Shown one piece after another: positions 12,393 to 24,143 of a DNA stretch of 64,000 nucleotides. Below the pieces are notes generated by a model. The model ran no database searches, had not been told where the DNA came from, and was given only the letters and a program-made list of their open reading frames with translations. The DNA comes from Hyaloperonospora brassicae. Its lineage: Eukaryota > Oomycota > Peronosporomycetes > Peronosporales > Peronosporaceae. The stretch spans positions 1-64,000 of the forward strand of contig CANTFL010001075.1 in assembly GCA_947650285.1 (NCBI GenBank), written 5' to 3'. Position 1 is the first letter of the stretch; every line of letters starts with the position of its first letter. Both the position numbers and the translations under genes were made by a program.

Positions 12393-14966
12393 TGGTGCGA
12401 TCGTAACTAGATTAGGCGCTCGTGAGGAAAAACGAGAGTAAGGAGGTCTCGGGCATGCAGAGGATCTGCTGGACCTTCTTAGTCGTGGCTACTGCTACTG
12501 ATAGAGTGGATGTTGGGATGTGTTGCAGAGAATCCGGAGCTTTACAATCCTGGAGGATGTCCACATGAGTTGCCGAATCTAGCGCTTTGACAGCGAGTTT
12601 AATCAGCTCCAACTTGAGTTGTAAAGGCTACGGTCAGCTACGGCTGACGATTGCTGCTGTTCCTGCTGGAGGCAAACTAGGAATTGGATCGGTGGCTACA
12701 ATCTAGTGGGCCACGCTTTGTTACGTCGCTGTGGAGGCGATACTAGTGAGACGTTCATGCTGTAGACCGATTTACCAGTCTGCTCGTGTTAGGCAGTTCC
12801 TGCAAAACTGTGTGCAAGAGAACCCAATTTGACGCGAAAGAGTTTGCCGCGCAACTGGTCGAGAATCTGCGCTTCATCAGCGACACATCATCTTCCTGTC
12901 CTACACTTTGCTGCTGGATCTGGACCGGTTTTGTCATTTAACAAGAACAAAAGTTTGAGTGAGGAATCAGACGCAGTGTCCAAAATAGGGTTCGCACGTC
13001 TTCTTTGACAGCACAATGGTAACCCATTATGCAGCATGGACGAAGGAGAGATACTATTTCTGGTCCCGTGAAACCAAAGGCCTTCGAGGTGACTATCGTA
13101 TTTCCAGGGGTTGCCGGTGTTTTGATCGAGAGATAAAGGGCTACGGAAGAGCTAGCTCATCGTGATAGTTTGGGCAAAGCATGTTTGATCGACTGCAATT
13201 GATGCGATCCGTTTTATCCTACCTGCTTCATTGGAGATAAAGAAAGCGTACCGTGCCGGGCTCCGAAGCGCTGACATTGCAGAAGAATACACGCAAGTAC
13301 GGCACTTCGAGATTATTGGCTCGTAACATCGTACAGATTGTACCATGAAGCAGTGATTGTTCCGATGGCGATGCTGGCACATGCAAATTCAGCAGCTTGC
13401 TATCGGTACTTGTGGTACTTGTAGGAGCATGCGCGACTCTCATGGTTTGTTCATGCCACCAGATACGTACGTGCCGGCTGTACTTTCATGTCGGCCGTAC
13501 GCTACTGTAATAGCAAGATGAATGAGTCGTGTCGTCATCAGTGGTTCTTGCCTGAATCCTTGAACATTGTTCATGCGACGAGATCGTTGTTGATATTTTC
13601 ATTGTACTTTACTGTTCAGCTTGCGTATCGGGTAGCGAAAAGAAAACGAATCAGTCGTTTTTGCGAGCGAAGCTCTGTATCAAGCATCTCGAATTGACTG
13701 ACAGAGCGCGCTCTTCACTATAGCAATAGTTTCATTTTATCATTAAGACATTTTCTTGTAGCCAAGATACACACGTGATGTTGCTGCATGCACGTGCAAG
13801 CGTTTGTTGGAACACATCGACAGAGCTACAAGCTCGCATCTTTGCTCGGCCAAGATCTCACAGGTACGGTTGGTGGGACCGATCGTGGTCCTTTTGATCA
13901 TCCGGTAACGATAGGTTCAGCACTTTATCGATCATGTCGGCGATAGGCGGTATTTGTAGACAGTAACAAAGAACCTTGTCAAACGGACTTGCAAGTTTAC
14001 GATATACGGATTGTGCTGGAAATAGACGGAGTCGGTTTTGAATGCGTTTCGCAGTCACGTGGAGGCTCCATCGGAATTACATGAAAGCGTTGATACCGGC
14101 AGTTTACGGAGAGGTAATGCACACGTTGTACATGTTACAGGCATGCACGTCGCTAGCTATATCGTACCAGATGTAGGTGTATCGGCATACAACGTGCGAT
14201 TACCACCGCGACCGCGTCACCTGGACTGCTAGTGCGCCTTTCTCTTTCAAAATTGTGTGGCGCTTATATTGTCCCGCGTAGTGTGCGCTTCATCACCATC
14301 GCAATGCAGCAGCCCTCACTTTTGGCTAGTTTGGAAGGGAGACTGAACTGCAGAGATACTAAAATGTGATGCTGAGCGTCTCACGGGCATCTGTTAGCGG
14401 TGCATACAAGTTGCGGCTGCTTGCAGCTTCGAGGGCAGATGCGTCTATAAATTCTAACAAATCTTGCAAGTTTGGTCAGAGTAATGGCACTTCGTTTGTA
14501 GCAAATCACAAGGCAAAGTTGTCACAAACCTCTTGAAGGTGAAGCAATATTTACCGAGCAAGACGACTGCCTGCCAAGATTGCGTCATGTGTATGGAAAA
14601 TGTGGAAGGCAGGGCTTTTCGTGTAAGGAAGCTCGTGCTAGTAAAAATGCTTTGGATTACGACAAGTATAAGACATATGCGTGTGTGGGAGCACAGACCA
14701 GGACGTGATCGCGCAACTAAGGGTCCGTGTGCTCCTTGGTTTCGCGGCAGCATTCCGCTTTGTGGCTTTACGTACGCTCTGTCAAGGGTTGTGATTGTGG
14801 CGCGAACACGTCGCTCTGTCAAAAAAGTCAAAACATGCCAACGAGCGCGTACTATTCTAGCTTCGCGACACTTGGCTCTCTATTGCTACAACTATGACGC
14901 TCAATCGTAGTTCGCATCCACGTATCGTTCTGCAATTTCATGTCAAGATCTGAGGTAGAGCTCTCT
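12393..14966. other. Intergenic, decayed DNA without a gene
   Basis: Only short overlapping frames occur on both strands (none above 125 codons). None shows a domain I recognise. The region leads into the ABM pseudogene and shares its degenerate texture. Confidence 0.5.
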
Positions 14967-15382
14967 ATGGTATATATACGTTGATTGTTCATCTGCACGT
15001 CAAGGAAAGCAAGGGTGTCGAGACGTGAAGTTACAACAACTCTTAGAGCTCTCACAGATGACCATGACCTCCACCGATGTCGTCGGTTGGCGTGTCATGC
15101 AAGACCGCGCAGATCCTTGCAAACAGACCATTGTCGAGCGCTATGTTACGGTCAATAGCAAGCGTGCCACGAGGTGCTCAAGCGGACCGTAATTGACAAC
15201 AGCAAGTATGCATATCGAGTCGAGAGACCGATGGCCGTCTTTGTTGTTACTTGTATAGTCTACATATTCACCACGTCAATCTGTACAATGGAGCTTTTGA
15301 CGCTTACGCGGGACCACTTCGTGACCGTCTGGTCGAGGTTCGCCGGTTTAATGTGTCGGTCACTTGCAAGCCTGTGCATGTA
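14967..15382 (+). pseudogene. Decayed copy of the ABM-domain gene
   Basis: Reading plus-strand frames in turn recovers the whole ABM protein in pieces. The ATG at 14967 gives MVYI, then LIVHLHVKESKGVET (gene: IVVHLYAKEGKEVEE). A frameshift follows, then LQQLLELSQ (gene: LRNKLIEASQ) and GWRVMQDRADPCKQTIVERY (gene: DWHVMQDHEDPRKWCIVERY). A disrupted stretch about 90 bp longer than expected comes next, and the 3' end reads EVRRFNVSVTCKPVHV and stops (gene: DLRRFNELDTSKPVHVVE). At least two frameshifts and in-frame stops break it. The intact gene is 2.6 kb away on the other strand, so this is an inverted, old duplicate. Confidence 0.85.
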
Positions 15383-16129
15383 GGCTGAGTGTCGCAAAAA
15401 ACACAAGTGTGGGATCATAACGAACTCGCGCCACGATCGACGAGTACAATGTTGCTTTCCGTGTTTCGGCAAACGTCTCGGTCCGACTTGTACAGACTTG
15501 ACTTACGGAGGAAGGCTTGATATCCCGGCTATTCTAATAACTGGCCAGCGTGTCGTCCAATATCCGATCATGGTGACAAACTTGTTTCGTGTGCGTAGGA
15601 TCCACTTCTTGTAGAAAGACAAGCTCGGCAACCGGCTCTCCCAGCCGATCACTAGCAGCATTTGACCAGCTGCGAAGCCTTGTAAGGCACATGGCAGCTA
15701 AGGTTCGATCGCTGCACGAAGGTAGTAATGGAAATGGAAGAGGCACAAGTGTGCCGGTATGGTCTCGAAGCTCAACGACTTGCACCGATGGCTGATGTCT
15801 CTCATGCGGGTGTGGCGGCTGTGAGCGCTAAGGACTTTAAAAGTATTTGACGTGTCGGTCAATATGGTGTGCAGCTTGCCCTTGGCGTCTACATGCTCTG
15901 TACGGTCACTTGTGAGCAACACTTTCTTGACGGGACGAGACAAGTTAATTAGCTTTGGTGCTGCTATGCGACTGCGCAATCTGCCGATCCAGACCAGTGC
16001 AAAATGGTATGTATCTCGACATCTAACAAACGCGATGGAAGATCGCGCATACTCGCAGATGTGGTGCAACATTCCTCACAAATAGAAGTCTTCACCGTGT
16101 GATCTGCTTGTTTAGTTTAGCCTGTAGCC
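15383..16129. other. Intergenic stretch, unidentified frames
   Basis: A minus-strand frame (15698-16072, 124 codons) and a plus-strand frame (15852-16085, 77 codons) overlap, but neither shows a known domain or a convincing start. They may be relics. I call no gene here. Confidence 0.4.
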
Positions 16130-17846
16130 TCATACAGGACTGCAGTCGGCGAGGACATCCCAGTAGCGTTGCATAAAGTCTCCAACACCTGGTTGGTAGT
16201 ATGGGTTCCCGTCTAATCGTTTGCTCACGTGGGCCGAGATAAGCTTGACGTCTGGGCACAACGAGAGTATAGTCAGTCTTGAGCGTCAAGTTGGCTCTAG
16301 CAATTTGCTGCATTGTACACAGTGCTCTTCGAGGCTGAGACGTACCTGAAAAGTGCCAGGCGACCTTGTAAAGTCCCTCAAAGGAGCTCATAATGGTGAC
16401 AAAATAAACACGGTGTGCGGGTATCTGTCTTTCGTGCACGAGATGATGCAGCACTGCACATGCTTCAGTTCCCGTGACGCACTGGACATCGAGCAATAGC
16501 ACTACCTGGCGTGCACGAATGACAGGTAGCCGAGCATGTGTGATAGAAGGCCACACATTGCCATTGTAGCTATCCTTTGTGCTACCTGCTGCAGCGAAAA
16601 TGACGCCAGTGGATGAAGCCGGACTGATGGTCGCGAACGCACGCAACAGTGCCATACCTTTGTCTTCCATCGAGACACCGCATATATCGTCCTCGTCCAA
16701 GGCCTTGGGCCCATGACATACGTCGCCAAACAGGTTCTCTTTCATATCGACAGGTCGTTGAGGTAGACATGACAAAGCTTCTTCCAGCAGAAGACGCACC
16801 AGACGCGTAACCCGTTGCCGAAAGACTTGTGTGCTAGTGTTCACGTCACGCAGCGCAGTCAGGAGGTTTCGACACGGCTGCGAATGCACCGACGCCTCGT
16901 GCACGAAAAATCGGGAAGATGACGCTGGACTACGGATTCCTTGGTACACGGGAGACTGCTGTTCATGCGTTATGTGGTAGGCTTCTAGTCGATCTTGTCC
17001 AGCTCGCACGCCTCTCACGTCAAGATGCTCGACCCTGTCATAAACCGCAACACTCGAATTGGAGTCCTCCAGCCTCGAAGCACACCATTCATCTCCCTGA
17101 CATTGCTGCGCTTTGCCACTATCATGTCCTGGCTGGTGAGGTGCACAACTGCCGATGCTTGTGCCGTCGATGACATTTTCCGAGCTCTCCGTACAAATGG
17201 ATATCGTGGACACGTTGGGCACAACGATGACCGCACCGGCGTGTCGAAGGATCGACAATGGACTTGACAGATTGATGTGCGGCTCGATACTACGCCTGAC
17301 GCGAGACAGCACCGTCCAGCGATTCTTGTAGAGGTTACAGATGGCCGCACGACTTACGCCAAATTCCCTGGCAAGGGTCACCTGCTTCTCGCCATGAATG
17401 ATTCGTGTGATGATCGCTCGACGGTCACGGTCGCTCAAGTACCTCGATGCACGCTTGCGAGATGTAGTCTGCTTTGACTTGCAAGAACGCAGTGTATCGA
17501 CGTCTAGTGACTGAACGAACGGTTTCGGTGAGAGTAGATCCCAGACAACGGAGGTTGAGCATGAGGCAGCTTGCTTATGGGTCAGATGGACACTGTTGAG
17601 CGGTGCCAAGGACGCTCGATTGTCCGAGAGGGTACTGTCAATCGTGTCGTTGAACGGCCCTTGTCTCTTCTCGAGCTGCTCGTTCTGAAGGTGGTGGACA
17701 GTACGCTTTGTAGAGCTTACTGCGTTGCATGTACATGCGGTGCTGTCGCGTTGCTTCCTGCTTCCCACATCACGATTGCTGTCAGCTGCAGCAAAGGAGG
17801 GCAAGTACGAAGAGAGCCGAGGAAGAGCGATGAAAGACGGCTCCAT
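16130..17846 (-). CDS. HTH-domain protein fused to a uracil phosphoribosyltransferase-like domain
   Basis: Two exons (17846-16346 and 16251-16130) give 540 residues. Residues about 132-180 (RYLSDRDRRAIITRIIHGEK onward to SRAAICNLYKNRW) form a helix-turn-helix of the Psq/CENP-B or resolvase type. Residues about 325-535 match uracil phosphoribosyltransferase: RNLLTALRDVNTSTQVFRQR, CGVSMEDKGMALLRAF, the PRPP loop VVLLLDVQCVTGTEAC (Asp and TG kept), VYFVTIMSSFEGL, and the uracil loop PGVGDFMQRYW (usual PGLGDFGDRYFGT). The intron (GTACGT donor, 94 bp) is needed to bring the last 40 residues into frame. Without it the UPRT domain is truncated. The start is the ATG at 17846; the frame extends upstream only through a TTG. 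It may be a nucleotide-sensing regulator or a salvage enzyme. Activity is not assured because the PRPP loop is diverged. It stands alone among decayed sequences. Confidence 0.78.
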
Positions 17847-19139
17847 TGCTACAACCGAGAAAGCACGCGACAAGTGGTTGGTCGGGATGTGAGCAGATGC
17901 TACGCTTGGGATCTCGAGCTGTCTGCTTCAACCTCAGAGATGAAGTGGTGGTGTTCCGAAGTTTAGCATCATCAAACTGCTAGGAGAAGGGACTTGTTAG
18001 AAACGAGAGCGCCATCCACGGCAACTGTACGTATGTACACGTAGCAGACTTCGTACAATTGAGGCACGTAGTCATGTAACATATCAAGCACTAAGAGATC
18101 CGCTACGACAGCTGGTTGCAGTAACGTCCTTCCTACCGAAACGTGCAGCAACTCGCCCTGGCAGCAGATGCAGTTCAACAAAGTGACCCGATCGAGAAGA
18201 CAGAAAACGGCAAGCGCCTTGAAGTTAATTCGAGCGCGTGGCCCTTGAGTTAATTCAGCGTCCCGTTGGATCTGCAGCGTCTTGGGGCTTCTTCTCAGCA
18301 GCCATGTTGCTATCTATCCATCCTGCCCGTTCACCGGCAAAGCGTCAGGTGGTTGATCCGGTTTCTAGCGCGTCTTCTGCCGATGGACCTAATACCACTC
18401 GTGCCGGTAGGGATGGAGTCCCATCATTCCTTGCACGGCAACCTGTAGCGCCGCCAATGTACATAATGACCTTTTTTTCCGTCCGCTGTCGTCAGGTGCA
18501 GTTGCAGCAGATCCGGCATCGATGTCTGCCATAGATTGGCCGCTGCAAATCACGATGGGGTAAACCGGTCACCACGGACTGGCTTGCTGGCGTATGATCC
18601 GAGCATGACATTCTTAGGCTTCCTTGAGCTCTTCTGCGCCCTGGACGACCTTTGTTCGATGTTGTGAGTCCTACAGAGCCGTGTCTGCCGTGCAATGTGT
18701 GTGGACTACTTTGGGACATGGTCAACCCCGTCGTTGATGAATGTAGCGGCTGGATGCGAATGGCATCCGATATCTCGTGCTCGATGTTGTAGCAATACGC
18801 AGGCCAATTGACACCGAGCAATCTTGTCGTCGCGGCTATAATGTAGCCCAAGTCTTGTGCTCAAGACTGCGACTTGGCCACCATGACAAACTTGCGCGCT
18901 CGTCGTACCGTTGTGGTCTGTGGCTCGCACGGCCTTACACGAAGCTCGTTCATTTGTACCATGCAGTTCGTGAAAGCGTTGTGGAAATAAGCACCAGCGG
19001 CAGCTGATGGCATTGACTCAGCGACCGAAACGTCAATCGTATCAACGTCGTACCACAAATGCCAGCGCACATTTAGTAGTAGCCGTCAAAGTGTGCTACC
19101 GCTGACACGCAGTTCGTCAGCCTGTTCTTCATCACGTTG
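17847..19139. other. Decayed DNA, possible unidentified relics
   Basis: Three minus-strand frames in different phases (19070-18861, 18930-18706, 18851-18492) overlap end to end, as in a frameshifted old gene. I do not recognise the protein. A CRICC string near 18500 recalls a zinc-binding pair, but that is too little to name a domain. No intact gene is seen. Confidence 0.35.
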
Positions 19140-19375
19140 TCGCTGCCTCATTGACGCGCTGGCGTTGCAAGAATGTTGAGGGCTCATGGACGCCGTCCCG
19201 CTGGCGCGTCGTGGAAGTGAGAGAACAATGGTTGCAACTCCACTTGACGCGATACGGCGCTCGGAACGTACAGCAGAGATGCAAATGACGGTGAGGTCGA
19301 TTGTTGGACGTTCAAACGAGTACTCTTGACTTTGATGCTGTCATAAACAGTCGCACTTTTCATTGTCGCACGGTC
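19140..19375 (-). pseudogene. Relic of the 3' end of a phosphodiesterase gene
   Basis: This stretch aligns base by base with 22321-22555, the 3' end of the downstream phosphodiesterase gene. Shared strings include GACGCGCTGGCGTTGCAAGA and CGTACAGCAGAGAT. Over the stop-codon region the alignment has no gaps. Where the intact gene has TAA (22478-22476), the relic has TCG (19300-19298). Frameshifts disrupt the rest, and no 5' exons were found nearby. It is an old partial duplicate about 3 kb from its relative. Confidence 0.75.
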
Positions 19376-22301
19376 CGATCTATCACTAGAAAGTGCTCGT
19401 GGTAAACGCTACAAGGTGAGCGAACTTCAGCGGTCGTATATTGGCGGGCAGTCCTTACTCATAGCTGTTTTCCTGCAAGTGCGGAGAAGCTGGCAGTAGA
19501 GAAGCTGACGGTGCAAAGGTTAGATGGTTTCGGCAATGCAGTACGAGTAATGCATGGAATCTGGCGCCAGTGATACGGGTCTATAGTTAAAGACATGCCA
19601 ATTTGGTAGCTTATACGGAGCTGACTCTGCTGCACTTTCACGAGTTGCCGGACTCAAGCACGAAGCATGGTAGGTGGATTGCAAGCCAAAGCATTCACCA
19701 ATATGAACACGAAACGATACAGACTTGTTCCGTACTTTTACCACGGATGTTTGACGTAAACTCAAAGCTCACTCGGAAGGGTGAATGTGAACAGCGAAAG
19801 TTGGAAACAAGTAAGATGCAATGACAGAGAGTCGTCTATGTGTGTGCAAAAGTACAGCGCCAAGATGTCGACAAGGTTGGTGTATCGTTTACAAAGCATG
19901 CTCATCAGTCCGTATGATTGCGACAAATGGAGCACATGCGATAAACATCATTGATGCATCTATTGACATCAAAGCTGTAAACAATACGGAAACAGGGAAA
20001 TCGATGCAGATGAGAGCGATAGTCGGGTTAGAGGGTAGCAAAGTAAAGCTGAGTGCGGATCACGAAAAATATGGCGCAGGAAAGTGAGATGGATTGTCGT
20101 AAAACCTTCGTGCAGCTGGGTAGACGACATGTGCATGAAGATCACATCAGATATCTGCCGATAGCATTGCAAGGCGGGTCTATTGACAATAATGCTTTGC
20201 TAGAGGCCCCGGTCAGGCTAGGTTCGAAAGCATCACGCGGATGACTGCTACACGTGTATGCAGATCTGTCTTGAAGCTAGAAATGGAACGGCTGCATGCC
20301 GCTCTGGGTGATGATAAACAATATCCATGGACGAACCTGAAATGAATCAAACACGAATGATAATGACGATGCCATACCTTCAGCAATCTCTCGTTGGCGA
20401 TGAAAATGACCACTACCTCATTGCATGCAAATTTCGCGAGGTAACCTGGCCATAGCGTAGAGCCAGCACCGCCCACTTCGAGCATGGTCGACGTAAGTTC
20501 GGCCGCAGGCATGTACCAGGTGCACAATACAAAAGCTACGGCTTAGCTGCCGCTCGTACCGCATTCTTCAGTGACTGCAAGTTCCTGTTGCGACTTCACA
20601 ATATGTGCACCCAGTATACAATTCCTTCTTACCGTATGCGAGGGATACACTATTACAGATATATTAACGTTACCAGTTTTCTACACTTGAATGATTGTGT
20701 TATGTGAGCGTCGCTAACCAAGACAGCTTTCTACAATGTATCCACTGGCGCTATCTTTCATGGGTAACATGCACGCTTGTATACCAGCAATTGATCGGAT
20801 ACGCTTGTGCGGTGCACTCATCAGGGTCTTGTCCCACCACAGACTATCGCATAGGTGGTATGTCCGATCGACTCATCATCTCATGGCACTTGCTTAACCT
20901 CCGTATTCTTGTAACATTATGAATCCAGTCTCGGATGCAGTGTCTTCCTTACCCTTTCGTTCATGGGCGACTTGATAGTGGTAAGTACTTAATCTTCATG
21001 TGTGCAGGAGAAACACAAATGACACGAGGCTGTCGTTATCGAGTCTCGGCCTTCATTTGCACTGGCCCATCTATCTTGTAACCTGAAAGCATCAACTTTC
21101 GTCGTACAACCTAAGATTGAGGTACGTAGGCGAATTTGTACGATTTCGTTCTTATCATAGCATTCAGTTGGCCTTATGAGTCGAAGAGAGAAACCTTATC
21201 CTGGCACTCAATAAACGAGCAATTTGTGTCAATAATTTCAACAGACATTGACAAAGCTGTAACAGCTGAGTGCCTTCTACGGTATAGCAATGCGCTGACT
21301 CGTACATTCAGCCACCTTACAGGTAATCTCTATGAGTCACTTTATTTCTCTGACAGCAAGGCTTCAGCAGCCTTTCTGCAAGTCCAGTACGTACGTGAAG
21401 TAGTTGACGCTTGCTGTATCGATTCCCAGACGCGATGTTGCCGCTGTGCTACTCCAAGTGCGTGATTTGACACGCCGGTCCTTGTAATGACATGATATAG
21501 GAGCTGTTGCCTGATAGCAGCAGCCGGTGACGATTGTATTCCGTGTATTACAACTCATAACGCGCATTCAGGAGCAGATCTGAACAAAGGAGGTGGGTCA
21601 GAGGCCGCAAACATAGCTCAATATGGCCAGTCGTTCCCGATTGTATGTGTATCCTTCCACCTCTTCTGGTGGTGGTCTCGAAGTATGCGTTCCGTAACTA
21701 CTTTGGACAATTTCGGTACCCGCTTGCCTTGCACGACACGTGAATGTGTGAGTAGCACCAACAAACAAGCTCGTTAGCATGGACAACCAGTGATCGTTAC
21801 ATCTTCAGGGCTCCTGCAGGAAGAGTTAAATCGACGTTCATCAGTTTACGTAGAACGATACTACGGCATGTTTGATCGCAACGGCTTCCTATCGATCGAG
21901 ATGATTGGGCGCGGGGTGAAAAAAACACAGCATAGCTTCGATCAGGGCACGCACCACATACCCCGGCTGCCTCTCTTTCGTACCGTAGACGCCAAAGCTC
22001 GATCTGGATATTGTAGAAAACTCGGTCGATTTCAGCTTTTAGGTAAGAGTGCCCTACTGCACCTCGTGGTTGATGTTACAGGATGGCCACAATACTCAAT
22101 AATTTGCAGCAATCTCGTCGTCGTAACTAGACCTCAAGCTGCTTTGGTTCCGATCGTCACACAAACACGACGAATCAAGCGGATGAGGAAACCCACGACG
22201 TCAATCTTTACTAGTGCCGTCCCCATATATGCCAGCATCCATTCGCCAATTATCGTCCATGCAATTTGCCACTGGCACGCGCTTCATCAGCTTTTCCTTC
22301 A
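19376..22301. other. Intergenic decayed region
   Basis: Short frames only. A minus-strand frame at 20213-20527 contains LEVGGAGSTLWP, resembling the SAM-binding motif LEVGCGxGNT of METTL-type methyltransferases, but the rest is not recognisable. The 251-codon plus frame at 21790-22545 runs into the antisense of the phosphodiesterase 3' end and has no family match. I call no gene. Confidence 0.4.
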
Positions 22302-22475
22302 TCATGCCATCGATGCAACAATGACGCGCTGGCGTTGCAAGAGTTTTGATGACTCTTGGACGCCGCCCCGACGGCGCATTGTGGACGTGAGCAGCACGAA
22401 GGCAGTGGTAACGACCACACCTGCGAAGACAACGACGGTCGAAACGTACAGCAGAGATCCAGACGTCGGCGAGGT
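22302..22475 (-). other. In-frame 3' extension encoding a lost or readthrough membrane anchor
   Basis: Immediately after the TAA that ends the phosphodiesterase CDS, the same frame stays open for 57 codons to a TGA at 22304-22302. It encodes a hydrophobic helix (LLYVSTVVVFAGVVVTTAFV onward) followed by MRRRG. The paralogue at 8785-10461 has its transmembrane helix and LRRRG tail at the same place. This is the former C-terminal anchor, now beyond a stop. It is expressed only if the stop is read through or is a sequencing error. Confidence 0.8.
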
Positions 22476-24143
22476 TTACCGCTGGACAGAGACAAGAGTG
22501 TTCTTCGACTTCGACGCCGCGGTAGACGTCACGCAAGCCTCATAGTCACGCACAGTCGACCACCAGTACAGCGAACACTGCCACTTGGCTTGACACGATA
22601 CGTCTAGACACGACGGCTGGAGATGCGACTGGGCTTTCGAGTTGAAGTAATATCGCTCAAGAAGCCTTGCATCGGTGGCTGTACGCGCCGCAAATCTGGC
22701 AATCTCCGACGCTCTCAACGTGCTGACACCGTACTCTTGGCTTGCTTTGAAGAGCGGCTGCCAGTCCACAGTCCCGTCGAGAGAAGAGATGTTGCCGCCG
22801 TGAACCGTGAAGTCGAGCAAGTCGTACGTCGTGTGGTCGTAATCCCAGACCATGAACGCCGGATTGCTCGAAAATATCGGAGAGATCGCTGCCACCATGA
22901 ACAATGGCACCAGGTCGGAGCTGTCTTTCTCTTCATCCGCTACGAGCACGCCGTCGCGGTGAAGTAGCGAATCCAGACCACGAGCAAGAGGCAATCGGAA
23001 CTCAACGCTGTGAACGTGGCCAAAAAGCTGTGTCTTGATGATATCCGAGTACTGACACACGATGTTCTTGTACGTTCTGATGTACGTCTCGTTCCACATA
23101 GGCGAGCCACCGAACGAGTCAACAACGGGTGGTATATGACCAACGATGTAAGCATACTTGCCAGCACTCCGCAAGCCAGCCAACGAGGCATTCAACCAGG
23201 CAAACTGTTCGAACGGGTCAAGCACACTCGACGTATCCGGTACATGATCTGGCTGCAAAAGCGTCACAACGCAACATATTAGTGTCAATGACAGTACAAA
23301 TATTGCTCACGACGTCAACAAGCTACCGAGTAAGGGACTGTGTTCAGCGTGAGAACAGTCAGATTGTCGCCCAACGTGTACGCCAAGTATCCGCGGCGTT
23401 TTAGCCACTCGAGGTTGGTTTGGGACAATGAATCTTGCCACGCTCCAGCAATCGATGCGATCTCCGGATTTTCCTCTATCGCCGGGTCAGTTATCGTCAT
23501 GTTATAGCTAGGATCTAAACACGCAAACAACACCACCTCAAGTGAGCAATCAGGTGATCGAGTCATGCCTTTGATCGCAAGGAATGACCGCACTTGTGTC
23601 GGCGTTTCCAACGACTGCAGTGATGCCCGTCATCTTGCCACTGTCAGACACGTTGTAATACTCGGCCATGGTCTTGACGTTCTTCTCGATAACTTCCGCG
23701 AGGTACTCGTCCGTGAGCTCTCCACGCACAACGTGGTCCCCTGTATAGAGAAATAGATCCGGGTCGGGTAGCACCGTCTTCGCATACGCTAACGCCGAGA
23801 CCAGCAAACGCATCGGTGCGTCGTTTCCATAGGCAACCGGAATCTCTGCCGACTCGCGCTCGCTGTGCGACTTGGAAATGTTAAGGTGCACGTCCGAAAA
23901 GTGCAAAATGTGACGCACGTTGGCGCCATCGCTCGTCTTGGCAGCGCTCAAACCATCACCAACGGTGCTCCCGATGTCGTGCAGAGCGGCCACGGCCAGT
24001 TTCGTCGACTTGGCTGCTGTATCAAAGCTGACCGAAGCGGCGGTAGAAGCCGGTGACGCGAGACCGAGTCCAAGCGCCACGACCGCCACGAAACTCGCGC
24101 CCTTTCGCAATGCAAAACACCACGCAACGCGGCGAACGCGCAT
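22476..24143 (-). CDS. Acid sphingomyelinase-like phosphodiesterase, anchor-less paralogue
   Basis: Three exons (24143-23594, 23514-23327, 23252-22476) give 504 residues. Metal-binding motifs are FSDVH (D84, H86), YTGDH (D136), VGNAD (N180), GHIPPVVDSFGG and LFGHVHSVEF, so the metallophosphoesterase core is complete. It shares both intron positions and phases with the 8785-10461 gene, and exon 2 is 188 nt in both, so they are duplicates. The N-terminus has a basic start then a hydrophobic stretch (SFVAVVALGLGLASPAS), a signal peptide or signal anchor, followed by about 40 extra residues absent from the paralogue. The CDS ends at a TAA in place of the anchor, which would make the product soluble and secreted. 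The start is the ATG at 24143; an upstream GTG is ignored. It is transcribed away from RPL23A. Confidence 0.85.

Noticed and set aside
16252..16345. UPRT frame continuing without an intron
   Set aside because: It loses the conserved PGVGDF block; splicing with the GTACGT donor restores it.
21790..22545. 251-codon plus-strand frame
   Set aside because: Its right part is antisense to the phosphodiesterase 3' end and the rest has no recognisable protein family.
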